Source of the DNA: Metabacillus bambusae
Lineage (GTDB): Bacteria; Bacillota; Bacilli; Bacillales; Bacillaceae
NCBI RefSeq assembly: GCF_017497975.1
Contig: NZ_JAGDEL010000002.1
Location: 1 to 64,000, forward strand
Direction: 5' to 3'
Length of the DNA stretch: 64,000 nucleotides
Shown here: in pieces, positions 45,282-52,940 of the stretch
Layout of the letters: each line of letters opens with the position of its first letter
Numbering within the stretch: the first letter of the stretch is position 1
Notes under the pieces: generated by a model
Told to the model about the DNA's origin: nothing
Database searches by the model: none
Seen by the model: the letters and a program-made list of their open reading frames with translations, nothing else
Position numbers and translations under genes: made by a program

Positions 45282-47273
45282 TTAATATTTATATTTTTGG
45301 ATCACACTTTGCAATTCATCTGCCATAGTTGAAAGTGACTTGGCAGAGTACGTTATTTCTTCCATTGAAGCTAATTGTTCCTCAGTAGATGCTGCTACTT
45401 CCTCAGATGTTGCAGCATTACTTTTTGCAACATCCGCTATTTCATTTGCCGTTGCTTCTACTTCTTGCACCCCTGCAGACATTTGTTGAGCGGTTGCTGA
45501 GACTGATTCCATTTGAGGGGTTATTTCTTTCATGCTTGATAAAATTTCTTGGAACTTTTGTATAGCTTCATCTGATACAGTTAACCCGTCCTTAACATCA
45601 TCAGTTACTTTTGACATTTTGTTTACAGTATTTTTAGTGTCTTGCTGAATCGCATGGATGAGTTGAACAATTTGTTGGGCGGAAACATGTGACTGCTCTG
45701 CAAGCTTTCTGACTTCATCTGCCACAACTGCAAAGCCTTTACCTGCTTCACCAGCTCTTGCTGCTTCAATTGCAGCATTTAATGCTAATAAGTTTGTTTG
45801 ATCTGAAATACCTGTAATCACTTCTACGATTGAACTAATTTCCTTAGACCGATCTGAAAGGGATTGAATCATATCATTAGATTCCTTGACTGAATGAAAA
45901 ATAGAGTTCATTTGCTCCACAGTTTTCTTTACAGATTCTCCACCTTCTTCAGCTTTAAAGATCGTTTCTTTTGTAAGATCTGTTACATTTAAAGAGTTCT
46001 GAGCAATTATGCTTGCACCCTGTGAGATTTCCTCAAGAGAATCAACATTTTTATCGATACCATAGGTTTGTTTTTCAGCACTACTTGCCACTTCTTGAAT
46101 GGCAGTTGCAACTTGCTGTGTAGCAATACCTGTCTGTTCAGCACTAGCCGTAAGTTGCTCTGCAGCCGAAGCAACCTGTACCGAATTATCTTCTACTGTT
46201 TTTAATAGTATACGAAGGCTAGATTGCATATCACTAAATGACTGTCCTAAATCACCAATTTCGTCTCTTGAGGAAATTTTGATATTTTCAGTTAGGTCAC
46301 CTTCACTTATTTTTTTTGCTTTTTGCTGCAAATCTTTTAGTCTTCTTGTAATAGATAAAACAATAAGTACTACTATTGCAGCACCAGCAATGACTGATAT
46401 AAAGATAATAAGTATGGTTGTATTTAATATTGGCTTCGCTGTATCATTTACCTCTTTGGAAAACATTGTTCCTGCTACTTTCCAGCCTGTGAGTTCATTT
46501 GTGAGGAAGTACATTTCCTTTGCCATTCCATTTAATTTATATTGAAATTGTCCTGATGGTTCTGTGTAGAGATTATTATAAAATGTTTCTTTTACTTGTG
46601 AGCCGGTTTCCGCTATAGGACTTACAATAAAGTTTTTTTGTGCATCTAAAAGGATCGCATAGCCTTCTTTTCCAATTTTCACTTCTTCAGTTGTTGCTTT
46701 TAAATTTTTTATATTTAAGTCAATACCGATTACACCAGAATCATCATTTAATGTTTTGGTTATTGTTACTACCATATCACCCGAATCTGCATCAGTGTAT
46801 GGACTTGTAACGATACTTTCTCCCTTTCTCTGCTCTGCTTCTTGATACCATGGTCGTTCTCTAGGATCAAAATCACTCGGTAACTCTAATTTAGGATACG
46901 TGATCATTAGTCCATCAGTAGTCCCAATGTAAATTCTCTGAACCTCTGGATGTAAATCAATATACTGTTTTAATTTTCTTATTACCTCTGAGTTTTCACT
47001 CCCGTTATCATAGAGCTGTGCACTAATTTCTGCTGAGAAAAAATCTGTATCATGTATTTTAGGTGAAATCGTATTATTAATATTCGAGTTAAGTAGCTTA
47101 ACATTATCTTCAGCACCATCTAAGAGTTCTTCTTTTAGCTGATCTTTCGCACTATTGTATGCTAAGAGACCAACTACTAAGGTTGGTACAATTAGAATTA
47201 CTGCGAATGTTGTATATAATTTTGCTTTCAAATTAAATTTTGTTTTTGATAACCGATATTGTTGTTTTTTCAC
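45282..47273 (-). CDS. Methyl-accepting chemotaxis protein with dCache sensor
   Basis: This 663-residue receptor is of the B. subtilis McpA/McpB/TlpA type. It has span 1 at about 20-40, an extracellular dCache domain (about 45-280, [32 protein letters not shown]), span 2 at about 285-310, HAMP, and a signalling domain with [40 protein letters not shown]. dCache receptors usually bind amino acids or organic acids. The GTG start at 47273 follows AGAGAGG; the ATG at 47303 has no site. A SigD-type promoter lies just upstream. Confidence 0.95.
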   Translation of the reverse strand: MKKQQYRLSKTKFNLKAKLYTTFAVILIVPTLVVGLLAYNSAKDQLKEELLDGAEDNVKLLNSNINNTISPKIHDTDFFSAEISAQLYDNGSENSEVIRKLKQYIDLHPEVQRIYIGTTDGLMITYPKLELPSDFDPRERPWYQEAEQRKGESIVTSPYTDADSGDMVVTITKTLNDDSGVIGIDLNIKNLKATTEEVKIGKEGYAILLDAQKNFIVSPIAETGSQVKETFYNNLYTEPSGQFQYKLNGMAKEMYFLTNELTGWKVAGTMFSKEVNDTAKPILNTTILIIFISVIAGAAIVVLIVLSITRRLKDLQQKAKKISEGDLTENIKISSRDEIGDLGQSFSDMQSSLRILLKTVEDNSVQVASAAEQLTASAEQTGIATQQVATAIQEVASSAEKQTYGIDKNVDSLEEISQGASIIAQNSLNVTDLTKETIFKAEEGGESVKKTVEQMNSIFHSVKESNDMIQSLSDRSKEISSIVEVITGISDQTNLLALNAAIEAARAGEAGKGFAVVADEVRKLAEQSHVSAQQIVQLIHAIQQDTKNTVNKMSKVTDDVKDGLTVSDEAIQKFQEILSSMKEITPQMESVSATAQQMSAGVQEVEATANEIADVAKSNAATSEEVAASTEEQLASMEEITYSAKSLSTMADELQSVIQKYKY

Positions 47274-47323
47274 TTTATAACCTCTCTTTTTTGTATTTTG
47301 CATTAGATGTCTTATATGAGTAT

Positions 47324-47349
47324 ATATCGGCGTTTTTCTATAAATTTTA
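47324..47349 (-). promoter_or_regulatory. SigD-type promoter of the chemoreceptor gene
   Basis: On the minus strand TAAA (47349-47346), 14 bases, GCCGATAT (47331-47324) matches the flagellar sigma-D consensus (TAAA, about 15 bases, GCCGATAT), with an exact -10. It is about 50 bases before the GTG start. Confidence 0.8.
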
Positions 47350-47546
47350 ACTTTTTTATTTCTCTATAATCTGAATACCCTTTAAATTAACACTATTTTG
47401 GATTTGATTTTAATCTAGTTCAAGTTAATTAAGTCCCCTATTCACACAAAAAACACGCCCATTTTTTTCATCTCCATGCATGTACCTTTCAAAACAAGCA
47501 CCATGTTCATAAGATGTATTATCACTTAATAAAGGTGGTGAACTTT

Positions 47547-47633
47547 ATGGGCTACTATGGTGGAAACAGTTTCGCTTTAATCGTTGTTTTGTTCATCCTA
47601 TTAATTATTGTTGGTGCATCATTTTACAACTAA
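47547..47633 (+). CDS. YjcZ-like sporulation micropeptide
   Basis: This 28-residue protein begins MGYYGGNSFALIVVLF and ends IIVGASFYN. It has a glycine/tyrosine-rich head and one hydrophobic span. This is the pattern of the YjcZ/YczM-like small membrane proteins common in Bacillus and often made in sporulation. AAAGGTGGTGA precedes the ATG by 5 bases. A terminator follows at 47698. Confidence 0.85.
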   Translation: MGYYGGNSFALIVVLFILLIIVGASFYN

Positions 47634-47697
47634 TTAAATCTTGTAATATCCTCTTTTAATCCCCTACTATTAGTTACACTATCCAATCACTACTAGG

Positions 47698-47724
47698 AAG
47701 CGAGAATCTCCTCTCGCTTCTTTT
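47698..47724 (+). terminator. Terminator after the micropeptide gene
   Basis: AAGCGAGA pairs perfectly with TCTCGCTT around a 6-base loop and is followed by CTTTTC. Confidence 0.7.
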
Positions 47725-47730
47725 CAATGA

Positions 47731-47757
47731 AAAAAGGAACCTTTATAAAGATTCCCT
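47731..47757 (-). terminator. Terminator after the bdbC operon
   Basis: On the minus strand GGAATCTTTATAAAGGTTCC can pair in a hairpin with an offset pair, followed by TTTTTTC. It is 12 bases past the bdbC stop. Confidence 0.65.
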
Positions 47758-47768
47758 TAAATATGTCC

Positions 47769-48170
47769 TCAGTGATTTTTTCTAAGGACGAACATCATTA
47801 TCGTAATGATACTAAATGCAATTAACGCTAAAAACGGGATCGTGATAAATCCAAATACATTTATATACTCGCCTGAGCAAGGGATACCACTCGTGCACAT
47901 CTCGAACTTTTTCAGTACTGGGATTTTCTGCAATGAATAATGGTAGGCTGAAATAATCATTCCTACCATTGATATCGGTAATACATATTTATACACTTTA
48001 CGATCCCCATAATAAAATGCAATTCCTAGTATAAGTGTTAATGGATACATCAAAATCCGTTGATACCAGCAGAGGGTACAAGGAGTATAATGTAAAACTT
48101 CACTAAAAAACAGACTTCCTAATGTCGCAATGAGGGAAGTAATCCATGTGACTAGCAATGGTTTATTCAT
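47769..48170 (-). CDS. bdbC: Disulfide-forming quinone reductase BdbC (DsbB family)
   Basis: This 133-residue membrane protein has four spans. The first active pair is in YTPCTLCWYQRILMYP and the second in CTSGIPCSGEY. It reoxidises the partner thiol oxidase using quinone. It starts 8 bases after the bdbD gene, the usual pairing in Bacillus. The operon appears to be under BlaI-type control (see 49581-49679). Confidence 0.95.
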   Translation of the reverse strand: MNKPLLVTWITSLIATLGSLFFSEVLHYTPCTLCWYQRILMYPLTLILGIAFYYGDRKVYKYVLPISMVGMIISAYHYSLQKIPVLKKFEMCTSGIPCSGEYINVFGFITIPFLALIAFSIITIMMFVLRKNH

Positions 48171-48178
48171 CGTGTAAA

Positions 48179-48868
48179 TTACTCCCCTTTTGCTGCGTTT
48201 TCAACCATTTCTCTGAAATCTTCATAGCTATTACCTTCAAATTTTTTCCCGTTCACAAAAAGAGTTGGTGTTCCGGTTATTTCTAATTTGCTGGCTTCTT
48301 TCATATCAAGATCCCAAGCAGGCTCAGACTCCTTATTTTGAAATGATTCTACTACCTTTTGCGCTTCCTCATCAGAAACAATTTCCTTTAATGTTTCTTC
48401 AAGAAATTCATCTGTAAAAATATCCATTCTTTCATATTTTAAATCGCTAGGTTGTTTGTTAAATAGAAGCTCATGAAACTCCCAAAAGGTTTCATTTCCT
48501 AGCTCATTATAAACAGCCTCTCCAAACTTCGCAGAACGAATTGAATCAACGTTAATAAACGAGTAATTCATAAAATAAAATTTTGCCTTCCCAGTATTAA
48601 TAAAATCCTTTTGGATTTGGGGAAGAAATGACTCATTAAAATTCTTACAAATTGGGCATTTGTAATCACCGAACTCAACAATTTGAACGGGTGCTGATTC
48701 CTCACCTAGAAACGGTTGTTTATTGTAATCAATTGCCTCAACTTTTGATGTTGTATTTGATAAAAAAAGTAAACCTCCCATACAGATCGCAAGTAAACCT
48801 ACTATCCAGAAAATGATCTTTGGAGATTGCCTTTTAGATTGTTTTTTACTTTTCTTTCCTTTTGACAT
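48179..48868 (-). CDS. bdbD: Membrane-anchored thiol-disulfide oxidase BdbD (DsbA family)
   Basis: This 229-residue protein has a basic tail, one N-terminal anchor (about 18-38) and an extracytoplasmic thioredoxin fold with C71-P-I-C74 and the cis-proline segment GTPTLF. It introduces disulfides into exported proteins and is recycled by BdbC. It is preceded by doxX, with which it shares a transcript. Confidence 0.94.
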   Translation of the reverse strand: MSKGKKSKKQSKRQSPKIIFWIVGLLAICMGGLLFLSNTTSKVEAIDYNKQPFLGEESAPVQIVEFGDYKCPICKNFNESFLPQIQKDFINTGKAKFYFMNYSFINVDSIRSAKFGEAVYNELGNETFWEFHELLFNKQPSDLKYERMDIFTDEFLEETLKEIVSDEEAQKVVESFQNKESEPAWDLDMKEASKLEITGTPTLFVNGKKFEGNSYEDFREMVENAAKGE

Positions 48869-48905
48869 GTGGACACCTTCTTATAAATTGTGCGTTCTAA
48901 TTAGC

Positions 48906-49310
48906 TTAGGCTGCTTCCTTATTTACTAGCTTTGCATCAAGAGATAAAGGTGACTTCCAATTTAGAAAGAGGAAGAAAGCAATCACTGCAAATGCTAAAT
49001 CTAATTCATAGCCTGCACCTTGACCATTCCCCATAAATCCAGCTGATATTTTCACTTTTACTGTGGCAGCAATCATGATTACAAAAAGCAACGCAGATAT
49101 ATAGCGAGTGCCTAAACCTATAATTAACAGTAACCCTCCAAGCAACTCAATCCCAGCAACTATGTACGCCATAAATCCTGGTATGCCAATGCTATCAAAC
49201 CAACCTGCCGTATTTCCAATCCCACCTTGAAACTTTGCTAAACCATGAATGACAAATGATAGACCTAAAAAAACACGTAGAATAAGTGTACCAACCTCAA
49301 AAGATTTCAT
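48906..49310 (-). CDS. DoxX-family membrane protein
   Basis: This 134-residue protein has four spans, with the DoxX pattern RVFLGLSFVIHGLAKFQGG and GIELLGGLLLIIGLGTRY. DoxX relatives associate with thiol or quinone redox proteins. It is the first gene of the doxX-bdbD-bdbC run. A 220-bp MITE-like element (49340-49559) is inserted in the leader between its promoter and start codon. Confidence 0.9.
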   Translation of the reverse strand: MKSFEVGTLILRVFLGLSFVIHGLAKFQGGIGNTAGWFDSIGIPGFMAYIVAGIELLGGLLLIIGLGTRYISALLFVIMIAATVKVKISAGFMGNGQGAGYELDLAFAVIAFFLFLNWKSPLSLDAKLVNKEAA

Positions 49311-49339
49311 TGTATTTTTCTCCCTTCATATTTTAATAA

Positions 49340-49559
49340 GGCTGTTTTCGCAAACTTTGTTGCTATTTACCAAGCTGTACGGCGTGGTTGATTTCCGCTC
49401 CAGATGCTCGCTTTCCGCAGGGCGGGCGGTGAGCCTCCTCGGCGTAAACGCCTGTGGGGTCTCACCTGTCCCGCTACTCCCGCAGGAGTCTCGCACTTCC
49501 GCTCCAATCAACCTAAAACAGTTTTCGTTTTAAAAGAAACAATCTCTTAGAAAAGAGCC
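49340..49559 (+). mobile_element. MITE-like element, full-length copy E (220 bp)
   Basis: The ends GGCTGTTTTCGCAAACTTTG and (reverse complement of the right end) GGCTCTTTTCTAAGAGATTG are imperfect inverted repeats of about 30 bp. An exact 8-bp duplication TTTAATAA flanks it (49332-49339 and 49560-49567). The core is GC-rich and structured, and it codes for no credible protein. The ends and 8-bp duplication resemble the ISL3 transposon family, whose transposase may have moved it in trans. Confidence 0.85.
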
Positions 49560-49580
49560 TTTAATAAAAACAACACCCAC

Positions 49581-49679
49581 ACACTACACTTTGTAGTGTA
49601 ATTGTGTAAAAAAGACGCTGTTGCTTATTTCATGTATATATACACTACACATTGTAGTGTATATATACATATTGGTCAA
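49581..49679 (-). promoter_or_regulatory. BlaI-type promoter/operator of the doxX-bdbDC operon
   Basis: On the minus strand TTGACC (49679-49674), 17 bases, TACAAT (49656-49651) is a strong promoter. A perfect dyad ACACTACA-CAT-TGTAGTGT (49642-49660) covers the -10. A second dyad ACACTACA-CTT-TGTAGTGT (49581-49599) lies 61 bp downstream. BlaI/MecI repressors bind TACA..TGTA dyads of this kind, and a BlaI gene lies upstream. Confidence 0.8.
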
Positions 49680-49723
49680 GACTTAACAATTTTACTATCA
49701 AGTTAACTACTAAACTAAACACC

Positions 49724-50572
49724 TCAAACAATAACCATTAAAACCATTAAGAGCAAGATCATGTTAATCGAGATAAAAACTGATTTTGTCTGTAACTTCA
49801 CAGGGATTGACGGCTCTGGCTCAATTAATTGCTTTATTCGAAAGTCTACAGTTCCATCAGCAAAAGGGACAAAGGCAGGAGTTGAGTTCCCACTTAAACG
49901 GGTTTTTACAAGTTTAAGAAGTGCACTACCAAGTCCTAGTTCTGAACCCATTCGATTAACCGCAGATTCATCAGCAGCAAGTTCTATCATAATTTTATAA
50001 TTTTGATACGCCCATTTCGTAAGTGGAATATACCACATAACCTCAGAGATCATTTGGAGAACAAATACCATAAGTGGATCAAAGTATCTTTGATGAGCAG
50101 ATTCATGATAAATAACAGCCTCTAGCTCTGCGTGATCTAACATCTCAATAAGTTCTGTCGAAAGAACAATTGTTGGTTTAAAAAATCCAAAGGTAAACGC
50201 AACATGCTCATGACAGTTTATTACATGAATATCCATGTGCTTACGATGATATTTTACATTTATTTGCTTAGTCAACTGACTATTTTTCAGTAATGCAATT
50301 TTTTTCTTAACTCTATTTATATCAATTATTTGATGAACTACTTTTTTGCAAAAAATGAAACAGGTATAGGCAATAAAAGTATTTACACCTAATAAAACAG
50401 AATGATAAACAAATGTATTTCCCCTAAATAAACTTATGCAAAGTTGAAAGATATTAAGATTGATCATTGTTCCTAACAAATGATTAAGGACATACATCCC
50501 CATTTGAACACACAGTAAAATCGCAAAGAAAAGACCTAGACCTAAAACGACTAGTGATTTATATCTCCACAT
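49724..50572 (-). CDS. Short M56-family (BlaR1/MecR1-type) membrane metalloprotease
   Basis: This 282-residue protein has about four spans and a zinc protease motif H156-E-S-A-H160 (AVIYHESAHQRYFDPL). It matches the membrane protease part of BlaR1. It ends with one C-terminal span and has no penicillin-binding sensor domain, so it cannot sense beta-lactams in the BlaR1 way. It overlaps the BlaI gene by one base and presumably triggers BlaI inactivation on an unknown signal, perhaps redox or envelope stress. Confidence 0.9.
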   Translation of the reverse strand: MWRYKSLVVLGLGLFFAILLCVQMGMYVLNHLLGTMINLNIFQLCISLFRGNTFVYHSVLLGVNTFIAYTCFIFCKKVVHQIIDINRVKKKIALLKNSQLTKQINVKYHRKHMDIHVINCHEHVAFTFGFFKPTIVLSTELIEMLDHAELEAVIYHESAHQRYFDPLMVFVLQMISEVMWYIPLTKWAYQNYKIMIELAADESAVNRMGSELGLGSALLKLVKTRLSGNSTPAFVPFADGTVDFRIKQLIEPEPSIPVKLQTKSVFISINMILLLMVLMVIV

Positions 50573-50991
50573 TATTTACTTTTTCCTTTTTTTAATTGAT
50601 CAATTTTTTGTTCTAGTCGATCGAGTAGAGTTTGATCAACTTCTTTCAAGGAATCGAGCATATGATTGACAACTAGTCCGCCAAATTCATCTAGCAGATT
50701 ATCTGTTAGTTTTTTTGATTGTTCTTCAATGAATTCATCCTTCGTTTTCACAGGCTTAAAAAGCGATGTTCTACCTTCGGCTCTTTTTTCAAGTATTTTC
50801 TTTTCAACTAGCCGATTCATTACGGTCATAACTGTATTAAAATTCGTCGCTTTTTCTTTTTCAAGCTGCTGTTGAACCTCTTTTATACTCTTTTCAGAGC
50901 CTTCCCAAAGAATGTCCATGATTTTTGCTTCTAAAGGACCAAAAAACCGATTTAATCCAACTTCATCATAGCGAAAATTGTTTATGTTCAT
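50572..50991 (-). CDS. BlaI/MecI-family repressor
   Basis: This 139-residue winged-helix repressor has the family text LGPLEAKIMDILW-like (here FGPLEAKIMDILWEG), ATNFNTVMTVMNRLVEKKIL and a C-terminal dimerisation helix. It probably represses its own promoter (51011-51041) and the doxX-bdbDC promoter (49581-49679), both of which carry ACACTACA half-sites. The ATG at 50991 follows AAGGTGAT; the GTG at 51000 lies inside that site. Confidence 0.92.
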   Translation of the reverse strand: MNINNFRYDEVGLNRFFGPLEAKIMDILWEGSEKSIKEVQQQLEKEKATNFNTVMTVMNRLVEKKILEKRAEGRTSLFKPVKTKDEFIEEQSKKLTDNLLDEFGGLVVNHMLDSLKEVDQTLLDRLEQKIDQLKKGKSK

Positions 50992-51003
50992 TTTTATCAC
51001 CTT

Positions 51004-51041
51004 CCATTACATATTGTAGTGTAAGGAGTTTTTTTAATCAA
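51004..51041 (-). promoter_or_regulatory. Promoter/operator of the BlaI gene
   Basis: On the minus strand TTGATT (51041-51036), 17 bases, TACAAT (51018-51013). The -10 lies in ACACTACA-ATA-TGTAATGG, one perfect and one degenerate operator half-site. MITE copy F begins only two bases upstream of the -35. Confidence 0.75.
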
Positions 51042-51042
51042 T

Positions 51043-51262
51043 GGCTGTTTTCGCAAACTTTGTTGCTATTTACCAAGTAATGTGGTGTGGTTGATTGCAT
51101 CTCCAGTTGCTCGCTTACCGCGGGGCGGGCGGTGAGCCTCCTCGGCGTAAACGCCTGCATGAGTCTCACCTGTCCCGCTGCTCCCGCAGGAGTCTCGCAA
51201 TCCGTTCCAATCAACCTGAATTAGTTGTTGTTTTAAAAGCAACAATCTTTTAGAAAAGAGCC
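51043..51262 (+). mobile_element. MITE-like element, full-length copy F (220 bp)
   Basis: Same ends and orientation as copy E and nearly identical to copy G. No 8-bp duplication is present (left AATCAAT, right TGTTACAA), which suggests that a deletion or recombination joined different flanks. It abuts the BlaI promoter on the left and an ABC-ATPase remnant on the right. Confidence 0.85.
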
Positions 51263-51289
51263 TGTTACAAAGATTAAATTTGTCTCTAT

Positions 51290-51398
51290 TCAAGAGAGCT
51301 CCTGCCTTACATTTATCTATCACTTGTCCGTTTTTCATCAACATGATCTGATCTCTCCTAAAACTTACGGCAGCAAGGTCATGAGAGATAAATAAATT
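51290..51398 (-). pseudogene. Remnant of an ABC transporter ATPase
   Basis: The minus-strand frame reads NLFISHDLAAVSFRRDQ and then MLMKNGQVIDK, which is the H-loop region and the next strand of an oligopeptide/nickel-type ABC ATPase. No Walker A, signature or Walker B is found upstream. Downstream the frame runs into MITE copy F. It is a short dead fragment, probably cut by the rearrangement at that element. Confidence 0.6.
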
Positions 51399-51494
51399 TG
51401 TTCTAACATACTTTTACGCTTTCGTAAATAAACAATTGGAAGAATTTTTTCACCTTTAATTTCAGCTAGACTTGTAAACTTAGAAAAAACAAAC

Positions 51495-51531
51495 AAAAAA
51501 GCATCTGATAAATTGTTAGCAGATGCTTTTT
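51495..51531. terminator. Strong bidirectional terminator
   Basis: AAAAAAGCATCTG pairs with CAGATGCTTTTT around a 12-base loop. It lies downstream of the HTH-J gene (stop at 51634) with about 100 bases between. Confidence 0.8.
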
Positions 51532-51633
51532 GATGGCAAGGAGAAACTTATATGTATATATGTTTTTTAGCTTTTGATATGTCTTCTAAACAAATAAATA
51601 GTAGATTGTATTTTAACAATGAATTATTTATTA

Positions 51634-52278
51634 TCATTTGATGCTATTTCTAAAATTATCGTAATCTGTTTTAATATAATGAAATAATTTTGTGTTGCCT
51701 CCATGATCGGGATGGGTAAGTTTCAGTAATTCTTTATAAGCTGATAACACATCATTACTGTTCGCCATTTTTGATAGTCCAAATTTTTGCAAAAGATCAT
51801 TTTGGACAGTATTGTAAACCTTGTCATTTTCGCTATTTTTACCTGTAAACCCTTCTTCTTTTAATTTTATTAATTCTTCTCGTAATTGAATATTTTCTTT
51901 TAATAAATCCATTGTTTCACTGTGTAATTTTCTTTTTTCATTCTTTAAGTGGATTATTTCGTTAGTTAACATATCTCTTTGGTGGGATAATACTTTTGTT
52001 GCTGATTTATGTAGTTCTTCTACCCCTTCTATATATACATCTTTTTCTTTTATTTTTAATTTTAAATAGCGGATGATCTCATCTTTATCTTGATCAGTTC
52101 TTTCCTTAACTAGCGATGAAGTTGCATTGTCAAAAATCGAAATGGATTCGGGATTCCTACTCCCAGTTCCATCATATTTAACCTTCCCTTCATGTAGCCA
52201 ACGTCTCACTGTTTTAATGCTCCTACTATCTGATAATCCTGCTTCCTTTAACATGTAAAATGCTTGATCTGTGTTCAC
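51634..52278 (-). CDS. HTH - coiled coil - J-domain protein
   Basis: This 214-residue protein joins three parts. Residues 1-50 form a MerR/excisionase-like DNA-binding domain (MLKEAGLSDSRSIKTVRRWLHEGKV). Residues 60-145 are a long coiled coil rich in Lys and Glu. Residues 160-212 are a shortened J-domain with the DnaK-activating H189-P-D191 (LLKLTHPDHGGNTKLFHYI). The build recalls RacA (HTH plus coiled coil) with a J-domain added; it could recruit DnaK to a DNA site. The GTG start follows GGGAGG. It is flanked by MITE copies F and G and carries no signal or membrane span. Confidence 0.8.
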   Translation of the reverse strand: MNTDQAFYMLKEAGLSDSRSIKTVRRWLHEGKVKYDGTGSRNPESISIFDNATSSLVKERTDQDKDEIIRYLKLKIKEKDVYIEGVEELHKSATKVLSHQRDMLTNEIIHLKNEKRKLHSETMDLLKENIQLREELIKLKEEGFTGKNSENDKVYNTVQNDLLQKFGLSKMANSNDVLSAYKELLKLTHPDHGGNTKLFHYIKTDYDNFRNSIK

Positions 52279-52428
52279 AATTTTCCCTCCCTTCACTTCT
52301 TTTCTTTAAATTGCTTCGCTTTGTTTTATATAGGCACTTATTATATATATAAGCTTCATTGAATCTTTTTTTGTTCCAGATTTCAAAAATGAGTAATTAT
52401 TCATAAGTAAATCATGTTGATTTAAGAA

Positions 52429-52647
52429 GGCTGTTTTCGCAAACTTTGTTGCTATTTACCAAGTAATGCGGTGTAGTTGATTGCATCTCCAGTTGCTCGC
52501 TTACCGCGGGGCGGGCGGTGAGCCTCCTCGGCGTAAACGCCTGCATGAGTCTCACCTGTCCCGCTGCTCCCTCAGGAGTCTCGCAATCCGTTCCAATCAA
52601 CCTAATTAGTTTTTGTTATAAAAGCAACAATCTTTTAGAAAAGAGCC
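52429..52647 (+). mobile_element. MITE-like element, full-length copy G (219 bp)
   Basis: The ends are as in copies E and F. An exact 8-bp duplication TTTAAGAA flanks it (52421-52428 and 52648-52655), which shows that it arrived by transposition. It lies 150 bases upstream of the HTH-J gene. The remaining gap to 52940 holds only the ribosome binding site of the next gene (GGGAGG). Confidence 0.88.
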
Positions 52648-52940
52648 TTTAAGAAAGATGAAAGATAAAAAGCTACCATCTCGGATATTTCTATCGATAT
52701 TTTGTCATTCAACAGTAATATTTAGCATATTTCTAATGTTAGAATCTAGGAGAATGGGAAAAAAGTGAGCTAAATTAATAATATAAGTTGGATTATTAGT
52801 TCTTTTTCCCTTGATTAAGCGACTTTATAAGGCTAATTAATCAAAAATGAGAAAATGATTTCTTTTCATTTAAAAACCATCCACAATTTGGTATACATAA
52901 AGAGTAGGGTCAGTTAAAATTTCACAATCGGGAGGTAAAC

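Noticed and set aside
49724-51000. Beta-lactam resistance (bla/mec) regulatory system
   Set aside because: The M56 protein has no penicillin-binding domain and no beta-lactamase or PBP gene is present; the operators lie before doxX-bdbDC.
49326-52600. Open frames inside the MITE-like elements, such as those reading RDSCGSSGTGET
   Set aside because: They are translations of the GC-rich repeat core, recur in each copy and have no ribosome binding site or protein-like composition.
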